From assembly GCA_022767285.1 (NCBI GenBank), contig JALENY010000010.1, positions 1-64,000 of the forward strand: a stretch of DNA of 64,000 bases. The letters are read 5' to 3'. The stretch comes from Lachnospiraceae bacterium (lineage in GTDB: Bacteria > Bacillota > Clostridia > Lachnospirales > Lachnospiraceae). The notes under the pieces are model-generated. The model made no database searches. It had not been told where the DNA came from and worked only from the letters and a program-made list of their open reading frames with translations. This document shows, one piece after another, positions 7,425 through 16,114 of this stretch (positions are counted from its first letter, which is position 1; each line of letters starts with the position of its first letter). The translations under genes were made by a program, and so were the position numbers.

Positions 7425-7543
7425 ATAAACAACATGAAACCGGGTGCATCGACACTGCACAGACAGGTGCCCATGAGACCCGTATGAATCAGAGCAAGGG
7501 CATGGGAAATATTTTGATAACGTGCGAAAGGAAGGTAGAAAAC

Positions 7544-8845
7544 ATGGAACATTATTATCAGCCGGAAATCGAGTGCGCTTCCAGAGAGCAGATTCTGGCA
7601 TGGCAAAATGAACGACTGGTAAAACAGGTAAAACACGTATACGATAACGTACCCTATTACCGCAAATTAATGGAGGAAAAAGGCCTTACTCCTGCAGATA
7701 TTCAGTCAGTAGACGACCTGCATAAACTTCCGTTTTTAACAAAAGACGATCTGCGAGAAGCATATCCTTATGGATTGGTCGCAGTGCCCCTGACTGATTG
7801 TGTGCGTATCCAGTCCACCAGTGGAACCACCGGGCGCCGCGTAGTGGCATTTTACACACAGCATGACCTGGATCTCTGGGAAGACTGCTGTGCGAGAGCC
7901 ATTGTGGCAGCAGGCGGAACAAAGGATGATGTGGTTCATGTAAGTTATGGCTATGGACTTTTCACAGGCGGCCCCGGATTAAATGGCGGTTCCCACAGAG
8001 TTGGTTCCCTGACTCTGCCCATGTCTTCCGGAAATACGGATCGTCAGATTCAGTTTATGACCGACCTTGGTTCTACGATCCTCTGCTGTACGCCTTCTTA
8101 TGCGGCATATCTGGCAGAGAGCATTCATGAAAAAGGACTTCAGGATCAAATCAAATTAAAAGCAGGTATCTTCGGCGCAGAAGCATGGACCGAAGAGATG
8201 CGCCGTGACATCGAGGCAAATCTCGGCATCAAGGCATACGATATCTATGGTCTGACGGAGATTTCCGGACCGGGAGTTTCTTTTGAATGCAGCGCGCAGA
8301 GCGGTATGCACATCAATGAGGATCATTTCATCGCAGAGATCATTGATCCAAACACCGGCGAAGTGCTTCCGGATGGTGAAAAAGGTGAGCTGGTATTCAC
8401 CAGTATTACAAAGCAGGCATTCCCGTTGCTTCGTTATCGTACCCGCGACATCTGTGTCCTGACAAGAGAAAAATGTCCGTGTGGAAGAACCCATGTGAAG
8501 ATGAGTAAGCCTATGGGCCGCAGCGATGATATGCTGATCGTAAAAGGTGTTAATGTATTCCCGTCACAGATTGAGACGGTTCTTATGAACAATGGCTATG
8601 CAGCAAACTACCAGATTATCGTAGACCGTGTGAACAACAGCGATACCATTGAGGTTCAGGTGGAAATGACACCGGAAATGTTCTCTGACAGTCTGAAGGA
8701 GATCGCAGTAAAAGAAAAAGAACTGGTAAATGCATTAAAAGCCATGCTTGGTATCTATGCAAAAGTTAAGCTGGTTGCTCCGAAGTCCATTACCCGAAGT
8801 GAAGGAAAAGCAGTTCGTGTAATTGACAAGCGTAAATTGTATTAA
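7544..8845 (+). CDS. paaK: Phenylacetate-CoA ligase family protein
   Basis: This 433-residue adenylate-forming enzyme activates an aryl acid (phenylacetate in the named family; indoleacetate and similar acids are alternatives) to its CoA thioester using ATP. The N-terminal AMP-binding motif STSGTTGRR lies near residues 91-99, the GLTE motif near 238-241, and the C-terminal AMP-binding domain contains SDDMLIVKGVNVFPSQIE. The start is the ATG after GAAAGGAAGG; an in-frame ATG 20 codons upstream has no ribosome site. The tandem-ACT protein follows at 80 bases. This pair is common in anaerobes, where it may serve amino-acid fermentation. Confidence 0.9.
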   Translation: MEHYYQPEIECASREQILAWQNERLVKQVKHVYDNVPYYRKLMEEKGLTPADIQSVDDLHKLPFLTKDDLREAYPYGLVAVPLTDCVRIQSTSGTTGRRVVAFYTQHDLDLWEDCCARAIVAAGGTKDDVVHVSYGYGLFTGGPGLNGGSHRVGSLTLPMSSGNTDRQIQFMTDLGSTILCCTPSYAAYLAESIHEKGLQDQIKLKAGIFGAEAWTEEMRRDIEANLGIKAYDIYGLTEISGPGVSFECSAQSGMHINEDHFIAEIIDPNTGEVLPDGEKGELVFTSITKQAFPLLRYRTRDICVLTREKCPCGRTHVKMSKPMGRSDDMLIVKGVNVFPSQIETVLMNNGYAANYQIIVDRVNNSDTIEVQVEMTPEMFSDSLKEIAVKEKELVNALKAMLGIYAKVKLVAPKSITRSEGKAVRVIDKRKLY

Positions 8846-8925
8846 TACAAGGTTTCGTAAACGCAGCGAATGGGATATAAGAAAATGAGAATACGCAAAA
8901 CAGTCTGAAAAGGGAGGTTCTTGAT

Positions 8926-9357
8926 ATGACAGTAAAACAGATTTCCGTCTTTTTGGAAAACAAACCGGGAAGTATGGCGAAATTTACCGATGTATTATCA
9001 AAAAACAACATAGATATGCGTGCCCTGTCTCTGGCTGAGGCATCGGATTTCGGAATTGCAAGAATTATCGTTGACGATGTTTACAATGCCATGCAGGTGA
9101 TTAAAGAGGAAGGTTACATATGTTCCGCAACCAAAGTACTTGCAGTTGCGATTCCGGATGAGCCGGGCGGATTGTCAAAGGTGATTCATTTCCTTGGCGA
9201 CAGCGGCATTAATGTGGAATACATGTATGCTTTTACCACCAGACAGAAAGACCTGGCTTATATGATTTTCCGTGTACAGGACAATGAAAAAGCGATTCGG
9301 GTTCTGTCGAAGAACGGAGTAAAGCTGGTTTGTCAGGATGATCTGGGAAAACTGTAA
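8926..9357 (+). CDS. Tandem ACT-domain protein
   Basis: This 143-residue protein consists of two ACT domains (about residues 1-68 and 70-143) with no enzyme domain. Each begins with an ACT-type glycine turn (ENKPGSMAKF and DEPGGLSKVI). ACT domains bind amino acids, so this may sense aromatic amino acids and act with the upstream CoA ligase (inference from pairing). GGGAGG precedes the ATG. Confidence 0.85.
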   Translation: MTVKQISVFLENKPGSMAKFTDVLSKNNIDMRALSLAEASDFGIARIIVDDVYNAMQVIKEEGYICSATKVLAVAIPDEPGGLSKVIHFLGDSGINVEYMYAFTTRQKDLAYMIFRVQDNEKAIRVLSKNGVKLVCQDDLGKL

Positions 9358-9413
9358 GAACAGAAAAACTGTGAGGACAGAAAAACGTAAAACAGAAAAA
9401 CAATAAAAAACAG

Positions 9414-9447
9414 CGCGGCAGTGAAATTATCGGATTTCGCTGCCGCG
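9414..9447. terminator. Bidirectional terminator between convergent genes
   Basis: CGCGGCAG/CTGCCGCG and GAAAT/ATTTC form a long stem around a 6-base loop. An A-rich stretch precedes it and TTATTA follows, so it can serve the ACT gene on the plus strand and the DUF624 gene on the minus strand. Confidence 0.7.
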
Positions 9448-9511
9448 TTATTACCGTAAACGATATCAGGAAAAATCCTGGAAAACCTGTCTGATATTAC
9501 TGCATAAATGA

Positions 9512-10213
9512 TCAGGATTCCTTCTCTTCTATAGCCGCTGTGGACTCCTGTGCGGAAATCACCGTATCGTCGTCTTCGCTGACTTCCGGAATATATTTTT
9601 TGAAGATGCGATTAAAAATATAGCTGTTTGCAAAAGCCATCAGAGAAAATCCAATAAAAATCAGAATCGGAAAGATGGCTGCAAAAAATATATTGAGATC
9701 AAATAAGAAGATGATCAGCGGTATCAAATTGACCAGAATGATCAAAATGCTCCAGGGAAAATGCGCGATGCTCATCAGCAGAGCATTTTTCAGCGTATTT
9801 TTCGTGCTGTTGTCAAATTTGCTCAGAACCGGGAAAACATAACTGAGCACCATTGCATAAATAAATCCAAATACCAGAAAAATATAGTTGAGGACTTTCA
9901 TCATGGACATGTCGATGTGCTTAGACAGATACAGATCCATGCCGAGGAGAGCACCCACAACCAGCATGATCAGCCAGATGATGGTTGACTGCTTTAAATT
10001 GTTCTTAAATGCCTTTAAAAAACCGCGGAAGATATAAGATTCCTCATTTTTTACAAGCTTCAGCATAACCGTATAGAGTGCTGTATAGGATGCGCCTATG
10101 GTTACGATCGGAATACTGCATACAATGAAAAGCAAGTTAAGAATGACAAGATCGGCGACTTTTCCCATTGCTCTCCAGAATGGGTTGTCCATATTAAAAA
10201 TTCCATTTAACAT
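9512..10213 (-). CDS. DUF624 (YesL-like) membrane protein
   Basis: This 233-residue membrane protein has five to six hydrophobic helices and the family's typical N-terminal pattern (a short start, then FWRAMGKVADL). YesL-type proteins are often near sugar-transport genes; their biochemical role is not known. AAGGAGAT precedes the ATG on the minus strand. The C-terminal tail is acidic and low in complexity. It stands alone, divergent from tcdA. Confidence 0.8.
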   Translation of the reverse strand: MLNGIFNMDNPFWRAMGKVADLVILNLLFIVCSIPIVTIGASYTALYTVMLKLVKNEESYIFRGFLKAFKNNLKQSTIIWLIMLVVGALLGMDLYLSKHIDMSMMKVLNYIFLVFGFIYAMVLSYVFPVLSKFDNSTKNTLKNALLMSIAHFPWSILIILVNLIPLIIFLFDLNIFFAAIFPILIFIGFSLMAFANSYIFNRIFKKYIPEVSEDDDTVISAQESTAAIEEKES

Positions 10214-10365
10214 AATAAATCTCCTTACAGTTGCAAAAAAAATTTTTTATATCAATTTTCTTTAGAATCTAGTATAATGCATAAAGGAATGGAATGCAAA
10301 CAGGAAATGTGTTAAAATAACAGAAAAGGCTTACATCGGAGAAAGATGTGAAAGAAGGATACAAT

Positions 10366-11094
10366 ATGCTGCATGAATATTCCAGAATGGAACTGTTAAT
10401 TGGTGAAGAAGGTGTAAAGCGGTTGGCAAAATCCAGAATTGCCGTGTTTGGTATAGGCGGAGTGGGTTCTTATGTGGTGGAAGCTCTGGCCCGCTGCGGA
10501 GTGGGAAACCTGACTTTGGTGGATAATGACACTGTGTCAATCACCAATCTGAACCGCCAGCTGATTGCACTGCATTCGACCCTGGGAAGGGCAAAAACGC
10601 AGGTGGCAAAAGAGCGTATTCACGATATCGATCCGGATATTCTGGTAAATACCTATGAGACCTTTTACGGACCTCAGACAAAAGAGCTGTTTGATCTGGG
10701 TGAATTTGATTATGTGGTGGATGCGATTGACACAGTATCGGCAAAACTGCTTTTGATCGAGGAATCAAAAAAGGTTCAGACTCAGATTATTTCCTGCATG
10801 GGAACCGGAAATAAGATGGATCCCGGCAGGTTTGAAATAACCGATATCAATAAAACCACAAACTGTCCGCTGGCCAAGGTCGTGCGGTCAGAACTGCGAA
10901 AAAGAGGCATTAAAAAAGTTAAAGTACTTTATTCAAAAGAGCTTCCGATCAAAGAGCGGAAGATAAGAGACATGAAGACAGAGACAAAAGGAAATACGGA
11001 AAGGCCGGTACCTGGCAGCATCTCGTTTGTGCCCAGTGTAGCCGGACTGATGATAGCCGGTGAAGTAATAAGAGATCTGCTGGGAGGAAAGTAA
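10366..11094 (+). CDS. tcdA: tRNA threonylcarbamoyladenosine dehydratase
   Basis: This 242-residue E1-like enzyme of the HesA/MoeB/ThiF family uses ATP to cyclise t6A37 of tRNA to ct6A. The nucleotide-binding motif GIGGVGSY, the acidic DNDTV strand and the NLNRQ motif are present; a central cysteine lies in ISCMGTGNK. The ATG at 10366 follows GAAGGA; an upstream in-frame GTG is less likely. It is the first gene of a tight run with murB, rapZ, whiA and the HPr-like gene. An extended -10 element (TATAAT at 10273) lies upstream. Confidence 0.88.
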   Translation: MLHEYSRMELLIGEEGVKRLAKSRIAVFGIGGVGSYVVEALARCGVGNLTLVDNDTVSITNLNRQLIALHSTLGRAKTQVAKERIHDIDPDILVNTYETFYGPQTKELFDLGEFDYVVDAIDTVSAKLLLIEESKKVQTQIISCMGTGNKMDPGRFEITDINKTTNCPLAKVVRSELRKRGIKKVKVLYSKELPIKERKIRDMKTETKGNTERPVPGSISFVPSVAGLMIAGEVIRDLLGGK

Positions 11095-12021
11095 GTGAAA
11101 GAGGATTTATTCAATCAGTTTTGCAGTGTGCTGGGAAGCGATAATGCGGAAAAAAATGAACCGATGTCGAAACATACGACTTTTCGTGTGGGAGGACCGG
11201 CCGATTATTATCTGAGTCCTCACTCCACGGAGGAGCTGAAGAAGATATGCCGCATTTGCGAAGAAAATGAGCTGCCCTATTTTGTTATCGGAAACGGAAG
11301 CAACCTGCTGGTGAGCGATGAGGGATACCGCGGTGCGGTGATCCAGATCTACCGCAATATGAGCGAGATTGAAGTGGAAGACAACACAAAAATCCGGGCA
11401 AAGGCAGGGGCTCTTCTGGCTTTCGTGGCAAAAACAGCGTTGAATCATCGCCTGACCGGGATGGAATTTGCGTCCGGAATACCGGGAACCATCGGCGGAG
11501 CGGTGGTCATGAATGCCGGTGCCTACGGCGGAGAAATGAAAGATATTCTGGAGGAAGTCACGGTGCTTACAGGAGCTGGAGAAGTGAAGGTTTTGCCGGC
11601 ATCGGAACTGGAGCTGGGTTATCGGACCAGCATTGTGAAAAAAGAAGGCTATCTGGTTCTGGAGGCAGTGTTATCTCTTGAAGAGGGGGAACCGGCACAG
11701 ATTCAGAAACGGATGAATGAATTGAAAGAACAGCGTGTCAGCAAGCAGCCGCTGGAATTTCCCAGCGCAGGAAGTACGTTTAAGAGGCCGGAAGGATATT
11801 TTGCCGGTAAACTGATCATGGATGCCGGTCTGGCCGGCTATCAGATCGGCGGCGCCCAGGTGTCGGCGAAACACTGCGGTTTTCTGATCAATGCGGGCAA
11901 TGCCACAGCGCGGGATGTTTACCGGCTGATCCGCTTTGTGCAGAAGACGGTTTGGGATAAGTTTCAGGTGGAACTGGAAACAGAAGTGAAAATGCTCGGA
12001 AGATTCGAGGACGAGGACTGA
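11095..12021 (+). CDS. murB: UDP-N-acetylenolpyruvoylglucosamine reductase MurB
   Basis: This 308-residue FAD enzyme reduces UDP-GlcNAc-enolpyruvate to UDP-MurNAc in peptidoglycan synthesis. The FAD-binding motif GNGSNLLV (about residues 66-73), GAYGGEM and the catalytic-serine region SAGSTFKRP are intact. It begins at a GTG immediately after the tcdA stop, with GGGAGG at correct spacing. The length fits the family. Confidence 0.95.
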   Translation: MKEDLFNQFCSVLGSDNAEKNEPMSKHTTFRVGGPADYYLSPHSTEELKKICRICEENELPYFVIGNGSNLLVSDEGYRGAVIQIYRNMSEIEVEDNTKIRAKAGALLAFVAKTALNHRLTGMEFASGIPGTIGGAVVMNAGAYGGEMKDILEEVTVLTGAGEVKVLPASELELGYRTSIVKKEGYLVLEAVLSLEEGEPAQIQKRMNELKEQRVSKQPLEFPSAGSTFKRPEGYFAGKLIMDAGLAGYQIGGAQVSAKHCGFLINAGNATARDVYRLIRFVQKTVWDKFQVELETEVKMLGRFEDED

Positions 12022-12024
12022 GTT

Positions 12025-12903
12025 ATGCGTTTTGTGATAGTGACAGGTATGTCTGGTGCGGGAAAGAGTACAGCTCTTAAAATGTTGGAGGATGCAGAAT
12101 ATTTCTGCGTGGATAACCTGCCCATACCTCTGATTGAGAAATTTGCCCAGTTGTCTGCTGATGGGGCTTATTCAGAGATACAGAAGGTGGCCATCGGTGT
12201 GGATGTGCGGAACCGCAATGCACTGGGACAGCTGGAAAGTGTGCTGAAGGATATGAAAAAGGCCAGCATTCCCTGTGAGATCCTTTATCTGGAAGCGCAG
12301 GATGCCGTACTGATCAAACGATATAAAGAAACAAGACGCAGGCATCCTCTTGCAGAACAGGGGCGAGTGGAGGAAGGGATCCGCAAAGAACGGGAAAAAC
12401 TGGATTTCCTGAAAAAACAGGCGGATTATATCATCGATACCAGCCATCTTCTGACAAGGGAGTTAAAAGCCGGATTGGATCAGATTTTTGTCAACAACAA
12501 AGAATATAAGAATCTGTTTATTTCTATTTTATCCTTCGGATTTAAATATGGGATTCCTACGGATTCCGATCTGGTATTTGATGTGCGTTTTCTTCCGAAT
12601 CCTTATTATATTGAAGAACTTCGCCCACTTACCGGAAATGACCGGGAAGTATTTGATTTTGTTATGGACAGCGAGACTTCCAGAGAGTTTTTGAATAAAC
12701 TGGAGGAAATGGTACGTTTTTTGATCCCTAATTACATAGCGGAGGGAAAAAATCAACTGGTCATCAGTATTGGATGTACCGGAGGAAAACATCGATCTGT
12801 GACGGTTGCCAATGCTCTTTACCGCCGTCTGTCCGGTGATAATGGATATGGACTGCGCATCGAACACAGAGATTTGGTAAAAGACGCGGTTCCAAGAAAA
12901 TAA
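12025..12903 (+). CDS. rapZ: RNase adapter / nucleotide-binding protein RapZ
   Basis: This 292-residue protein of the RapZ/YvcJ family has the Walker A motif GMSGAGKS at residues 8-15 and the conserved C-terminal IGCTGGKHRS. In Gammaproteobacteria RapZ controls glmS mRNA through small RNAs; in Firmicutes YvcJ binds GTP and its role is less clear. It starts 3 bases after murB and ends 13 bases before whiA. In Bacillus yvcK lies between these two genes; it is missing here. Confidence 0.93.
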   Translation: MRFVIVTGMSGAGKSTALKMLEDAEYFCVDNLPIPLIEKFAQLSADGAYSEIQKVAIGVDVRNRNALGQLESVLKDMKKASIPCEILYLEAQDAVLIKRYKETRRRHPLAEQGRVEEGIRKEREKLDFLKKQADYIIDTSHLLTRELKAGLDQIFVNNKEYKNLFISILSFGFKYGIPTDSDLVFDVRFLPNPYYIEELRPLTGNDREVFDFVMDSETSREFLNKLEEMVRFLIPNYIAEGKNQLVISIGCTGGKHRSVTVANALYRRLSGDNGYGLRIEHRDLVKDAVPRK

Positions 12904-12916
12904 AAGGGGTGAGACG

Positions 12917-13840
12917 ATGTCATTTTCCAGTGATGTAAAAGAAGAGTTGTGCAGACAGATCAGTTCGGCAAGACATTGTCAGATCGCAGAAATCTCCGGA
13001 ATCATCGCCATGGCCGGGGAGGTCAGAACCACTGAAAAAGGTGATTTTGGGGTTTTGGTACATACAGAAAATGTATTTGTTGCGAGAAAATACTTTACAT
13101 TGTTGAAAAAAAGCTTTAAGATAAGCGTAGACATTAACACCCGAAAGAATGCATATCTGAAGAAGTCCGATGTTTATGTCATGGAAATCAGCAATACGGA
13201 AGATGCCGTTCGTGTTTTGAAGGCAGCCAATCATGGTGCACTGCTCCAGAAAAGCTGTTGTAAAAGAGCGTACCTGCGCGGCTGTTTTCTGGCCTCCGGT
13301 TCAATCAGTGCTCCGGAAAAGTTTTATCATTTAGAAATAGCCTGTGCGGACAGAGAACAGGCAGAAAAGATCCGTTTGCTGTTTCAGAGCTTTGAGATAG
13401 ATGCAAAAATTGTCGTGCGAAAAAAGATGTATGTGGTATATATCAAAGAGGGAGCGCAGATCGTGGATGCGCTTGCTGTAATGGAAGCGAATATTGCGTT
13501 GATGAAGCTTGAGAACATTCGCATTTTGAAGGAGATGAGAAACAGCGTTAACCGAAAGGTGAATTGCGAGGCAGCTAATCTGAACAAAACGATCACGGCT
13601 GCGGTAAAACAGGTGGAGGATATTGAATATATCGAAAAGACCATTGGATTTGGCAGCCTGACTCCGGCACTTCGGCAGATGGCGGAAGTGCGTCTGGAAT
13701 ATCCTGAAGCCAGTCTGGTTGAGCTTGGAAATATGTTGGATCCGCCTGTCGGTAAATCAGGTGTTAATCACAGATTAAGAAAATTGTGCGAAATCGCGAA
13801 AGAATTGCAGGGAAACAAGGAGGAGAATTATTATGATTAA
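12917..13840 (+). CDS. whiA: DNA-binding protein WhiA
   Basis: This 307-residue WhiA protein joins a degenerate LAGLIDADG homing-endonuclease-like domain (about 1-220) to a C-terminal helix-turn-helix (about 225-300, including GKSGVNHRLRKL). WhiA controls division and sporulation in Actinobacteria and affects division and chromosome segregation in Bacillus. AGGGGTGAG precedes the ATG. It overlaps the HPr-like gene by 8 bases. Confidence 0.94.
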   Translation: MSFSSDVKEELCRQISSARHCQIAEISGIIAMAGEVRTTEKGDFGVLVHTENVFVARKYFTLLKKSFKISVDINTRKNAYLKKSDVYVMEISNTEDAVRVLKAANHGALLQKSCCKRAYLRGCFLASGSISAPEKFYHLEIACADREQAEKIRLLFQSFEIDAKIVVRKKMYVVYIKEGAQIVDALAVMEANIALMKLENIRILKEMRNSVNRKVNCEAANLNKTITAAVKQVEDIEYIEKTIGFGSLTPALRQMAEVRLEYPEASLVELGNMLDPPVGKSGVNHRLRKLCEIAKELQGNKEENYYD

Positions 13841-14093
13841 GAAACCGGTAACCATTCAGTTGCAAAGCGGACTGGAAACACGACCCGCAGCTCTTTTGGT
13901 ACAGGTAGCAAGCCAGTATAAGAGTGAGGTGTATCTGGAAGTTGGGAATCAGAAACGCGTCAATGCAAAAAGCATTATGGGCATGATGACGCTGGGACTT
14001 GACTCAGGAGACAAAGTGGTTGTGACAGCGAATGGCGATGACGAGGAAGAGGCAATTCAGGAGATTGAGGCATATTTGACAAATGTAAAATAA
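13833..14093 (+). CDS. HPr-family protein lacking the phospho-histidine (Crh-like)
   Basis: This 86-residue HPr fold protein has Glu at position 15 (GLETRPAA), where a PTS HPr has the His phosphorylated by enzyme I. The regulatory serine region AKSIMGMM (Ser47, equal to Ser46 of HPr) is intact. That is the pattern of Crh, which has Gln15 and only the HPrK site and acts with CcpA in catabolite repression. Its place after whiA matches crh in Bacillus. It therefore probably does not carry phosphate to sugars. AAGGAGGAG precedes the ATG inside whiA. Confidence 0.88.
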   Translation: MIKKPVTIQLQSGLETRPAALLVQVASQYKSEVYLEVGNQKRVNAKSIMGMMTLGLDSGDKVVVTANGDDEEEAIQEIEAYLTNVK

Positions 14094-14095
14094 AG

Positions 14096-14121
14096 AAAGC
14101 TGCGCGGCTGCGCAGCTTTTT
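14096..14121 (+). terminator. Intrinsic terminator of the tcdA-HPr run
   Basis: AAAGCTGCGC and GCGCAGCTTT pair perfectly around GGCT, followed by TT. It starts right after the HPr-like stop codon. Confidence 0.88.
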
Positions 14122-14177
14122 GCTTTCTGCGGTAAAACTTTCTGTCTGATATCGCAATTTATATAGGAAAAAGATCT

Positions 14178-14927
14178 TTATTTTACCCGGAACCAGTAGG
14201 TGTACAGCTTTCGAAATCCAATTTTCCGGTACAGGGAGATTGCCGGATGATTTCCGGATACCACCTGGAGATAGGCCCGGGAAGCTCCTTTTTGCTGACC
14301 TTTTTTTAACAGTGTCTGGATGATCTGGGTGGCATAGTGATGGCCGCGGTGAGCCTCGTCCACGTGAATGGCATATATACCGATATAGTCCCGATCCAGA
14401 ATGCCCAGACCTGTTGCGATGATCCGGTCCTGATCCCTGAGGGAGACGGAAATCACGTCTTTTGGAATGGCTGCATACATGTAAGGCACAATTTTTCGAT
14501 GTATGGGATTGGTGGTATGCTTCAGGTCGAAAAGTCCCTGGATCCAGGCATCCGGGATATGCTCCTGGATGTTCAGATCGAAAGGGCCCACGCTTTCATC
14601 CGGAAGGAAAGTACTCAGATCGAGAACCATAACGTTGGTTTTGTGCTCTATATGATACCCTTTATCTATGAGAAGCGATTCCAGCGCAGGATCACACAGA
14701 GGCGTGATTTTGAAAATGCATGGTGTCTGCCACCGCCGGTAAATTTGTTCGCAGTAGGTCACTTTTTCTTCAAAAGGAAGGATGGAAGGACCAATTTGCT
14801 CTACGGAATTGGTACGGTGTGTATAAAAGTAGGAAAAACGCAGAAGCCAGCCGTCATAGACCTGCATCTGATGAGACGGCCATGCGTTAAGGGAAAGATC
14901 CTCAATGGTTTTGATGTCAAATGTCAT
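14178..14927 (-). CDS. GNAT-family N-acetyltransferase
   Basis: This 249-residue protein has a C-terminal GNAT fold. The acetyl-CoA loop appears as HRGHHYATQII, followed by a strand and helix ending in LYRKIGFRKLYTYWFR. The N-terminal half is a separate, more divergent domain, as in larger GNAT proteins. The start is the ATG after AAGGAG on the minus strand; a longer reading that adds a hydrophobic 45-residue stretch has no ribosome site and is rejected. Substrate unknown. Confidence 0.8.
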   Translation of the reverse strand: MTFDIKTIEDLSLNAWPSHQMQVYDGWLLRFSYFYTHRTNSVEQIGPSILPFEEKVTYCEQIYRRWQTPCIFKITPLCDPALESLLIDKGYHIEHKTNVMVLDLSTFLPDESVGPFDLNIQEHIPDAWIQGLFDLKHTTNPIHRKIVPYMYAAIPKDVISVSLRDQDRIIATGLGILDRDYIGIYAIHVDEAHRGHHYATQIIQTLLKKGQQKGASRAYLQVVSGNHPAISLYRKIGFRKLYTYWFRVK

Positions 14928-15086
14928 AAGTATCTCCTTCATTCCATAATCATAGCCTATTATATAAGAAAATACGGTAACAGGCAAAAGGAAAAAGAGA
15001 AAAAACATAAATTTTTGTGTACATATTTTAAATAAGATGATAGAATAATTAGATGAAAACACAAAAAGAGCGAGGAGAAGTTAACT

Positions 15087-16010
15087 ATGTCAAAATTTTT
15101 AAAGGTTATTGTTAATTTATTCCTGGTATGTGCGATTCTGGTAGGTGCGGCGATTCTGGTACCGCCGCTTATGGGCATATCCACTACGGTGATCGATTCT
15201 TCTTCAATGGATACAAATCTCCCTGTTGGTTCAGTTACCTATGCCAGAGATGTGGATGTGACTGACATTGCGATCGGTGATAAGCTGATATATGAGAGCG
15301 ATGCCAGGACCTATGTTTATGTGGTAGAAGAAGCAGATGCGGGATCCGGCAGATTCCTGGTTCGGGATACAAGAAATGCTTCCGGCCAGCCGGAAGAAAT
15401 TACACTTCGCAATGTTGCTTCTGAGGTCGTGATTACTGTTCCGTTTATCGGTTATGTCATGATGGCGATGCACAGTATGGAAGGCCTGATTATTATAGGT
15501 CTTGTGGTGCTGTTTATTATTATCCTCTTTATTTTATCAGAACTCTGGAAAAAACCGGAGGAGGATGAGGAGGCCGATGAGGAATCGGCGGAAGAGACCG
15601 AGGAGATCATTGCTCCGGCAAATGAGCAGCCGTATTCGCCGGAGATGCCGGTTGCGGATACCATGTCGGAAGAAGAGGCCATGGCTCTTGCGAGAGAGGA
15701 ACTGGTTCGCGCAGTTACTGCCAGCCAGATCGGCGAGAACGAAACTGCCGAAGAAGAGTCCCGGCCGAATCAGGAGAATGAACCTGTGGAAGAACCGTCT
15801 TTGGAACCGGAACAGATTCAGGAAGAAATTTTATCCCGGGAAGAGGTGGAAGAAGAGATCCCGAAGGAAGATCTTAATACATTCATCCCGGTGCCCAGAC
15901 TGACCGCAGAGGAACTGCTGAAAAAGGCAGAGGCATCCGGAGAACAGCCGAATGTTGTGCGGGATGAAAATCTGGGGGTTACGATTCTGGACTATTCGAA
16001 CCTGATCTGA
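15087..16010 (+). CDS. Signal-peptidase-I-like (S26B/SipW-type) membrane protein
   Basis: This 307-residue protein has an N-terminal membrane helix (about 8-30), an extracellular S26-like domain (about 32-122), a second helix (about 133-151) and an acidic, Glu-rich cytoplasmic tail of about 150 residues. The nucleophile motif is present as SSSM (Ser40). The SipW/ER-type proteases have a catalytic His in a THR-type motif after the next strand; here that site reads TYVYVV, and no His occurs between residues 42 and 128. It may be an inactive homologue or may use another base. GAGGAGAAG precedes the ATG. Confidence 0.65.
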   Translation: MSKFLKVIVNLFLVCAILVGAAILVPPLMGISTTVIDSSSMDTNLPVGSVTYARDVDVTDIAIGDKLIYESDARTYVYVVEEADAGSGRFLVRDTRNASGQPEEITLRNVASEVVITVPFIGYVMMAMHSMEGLIIIGLVVLFIIILFILSELWKKPEEDEEADEESAEETEEIIAPANEQPYSPEMPVADTMSEEEAMALAREELVRAVTASQIGENETAEEESRPNQENEPVEEPSLEPEQIQEEILSREEVEEEIPKEDLNTFIPVPRLTAEELLKKAEASGEQPNVVRDENLGVTILDYSNLI

Positions 16011-16072
16011 TACGGGAGAGGAACAGTCGAAATCAGCCAGGATTGTATTAAAAAAAATACAAAAAAAATGAA

Positions 16073-16098
16073 AAACCCCTTGCATAAGCAGGGGGTTT
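16073..16098 (+). terminator. Terminator-like hairpin upstream of the S10 operon
   Basis: AAACCCC and GGGGTTT form a stem around a loop that contains the -35 box of the S10 promoter. The 3' side is not a strong T-run. It probably ends transcription from the S26-like gene. Confidence 0.5.
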
Positions 16099-16108
16099 CG
16101 TGTATACT
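16080..16108 (+). promoter_or_regulatory. Main sigma-A promoter of the S10 ribosomal operon
   Basis: TTGCAT (16080-16085), a 17-base spacer and TATACT (16103-16108) give a near-consensus promoter. Transcription would start near 16115, leaving a leader of about 225 bases before rpsJ. Confidence 0.85.
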
Positions 16109-16114
16109 AAACAA

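Noticed and set aside
14337-15035. A 232-codon open frame opposite the GNAT gene
   Set aside because: The minus strand has GNAT motifs and a ribosome site; the plus frame shows neither.
14928-15062. Longer start of the GNAT gene with an N-terminal membrane helix
   Set aside because: The upstream ATG has no ribosome site and the stretch is AT-rich intergenic sequence; AAGGAG supports the start at 14927.
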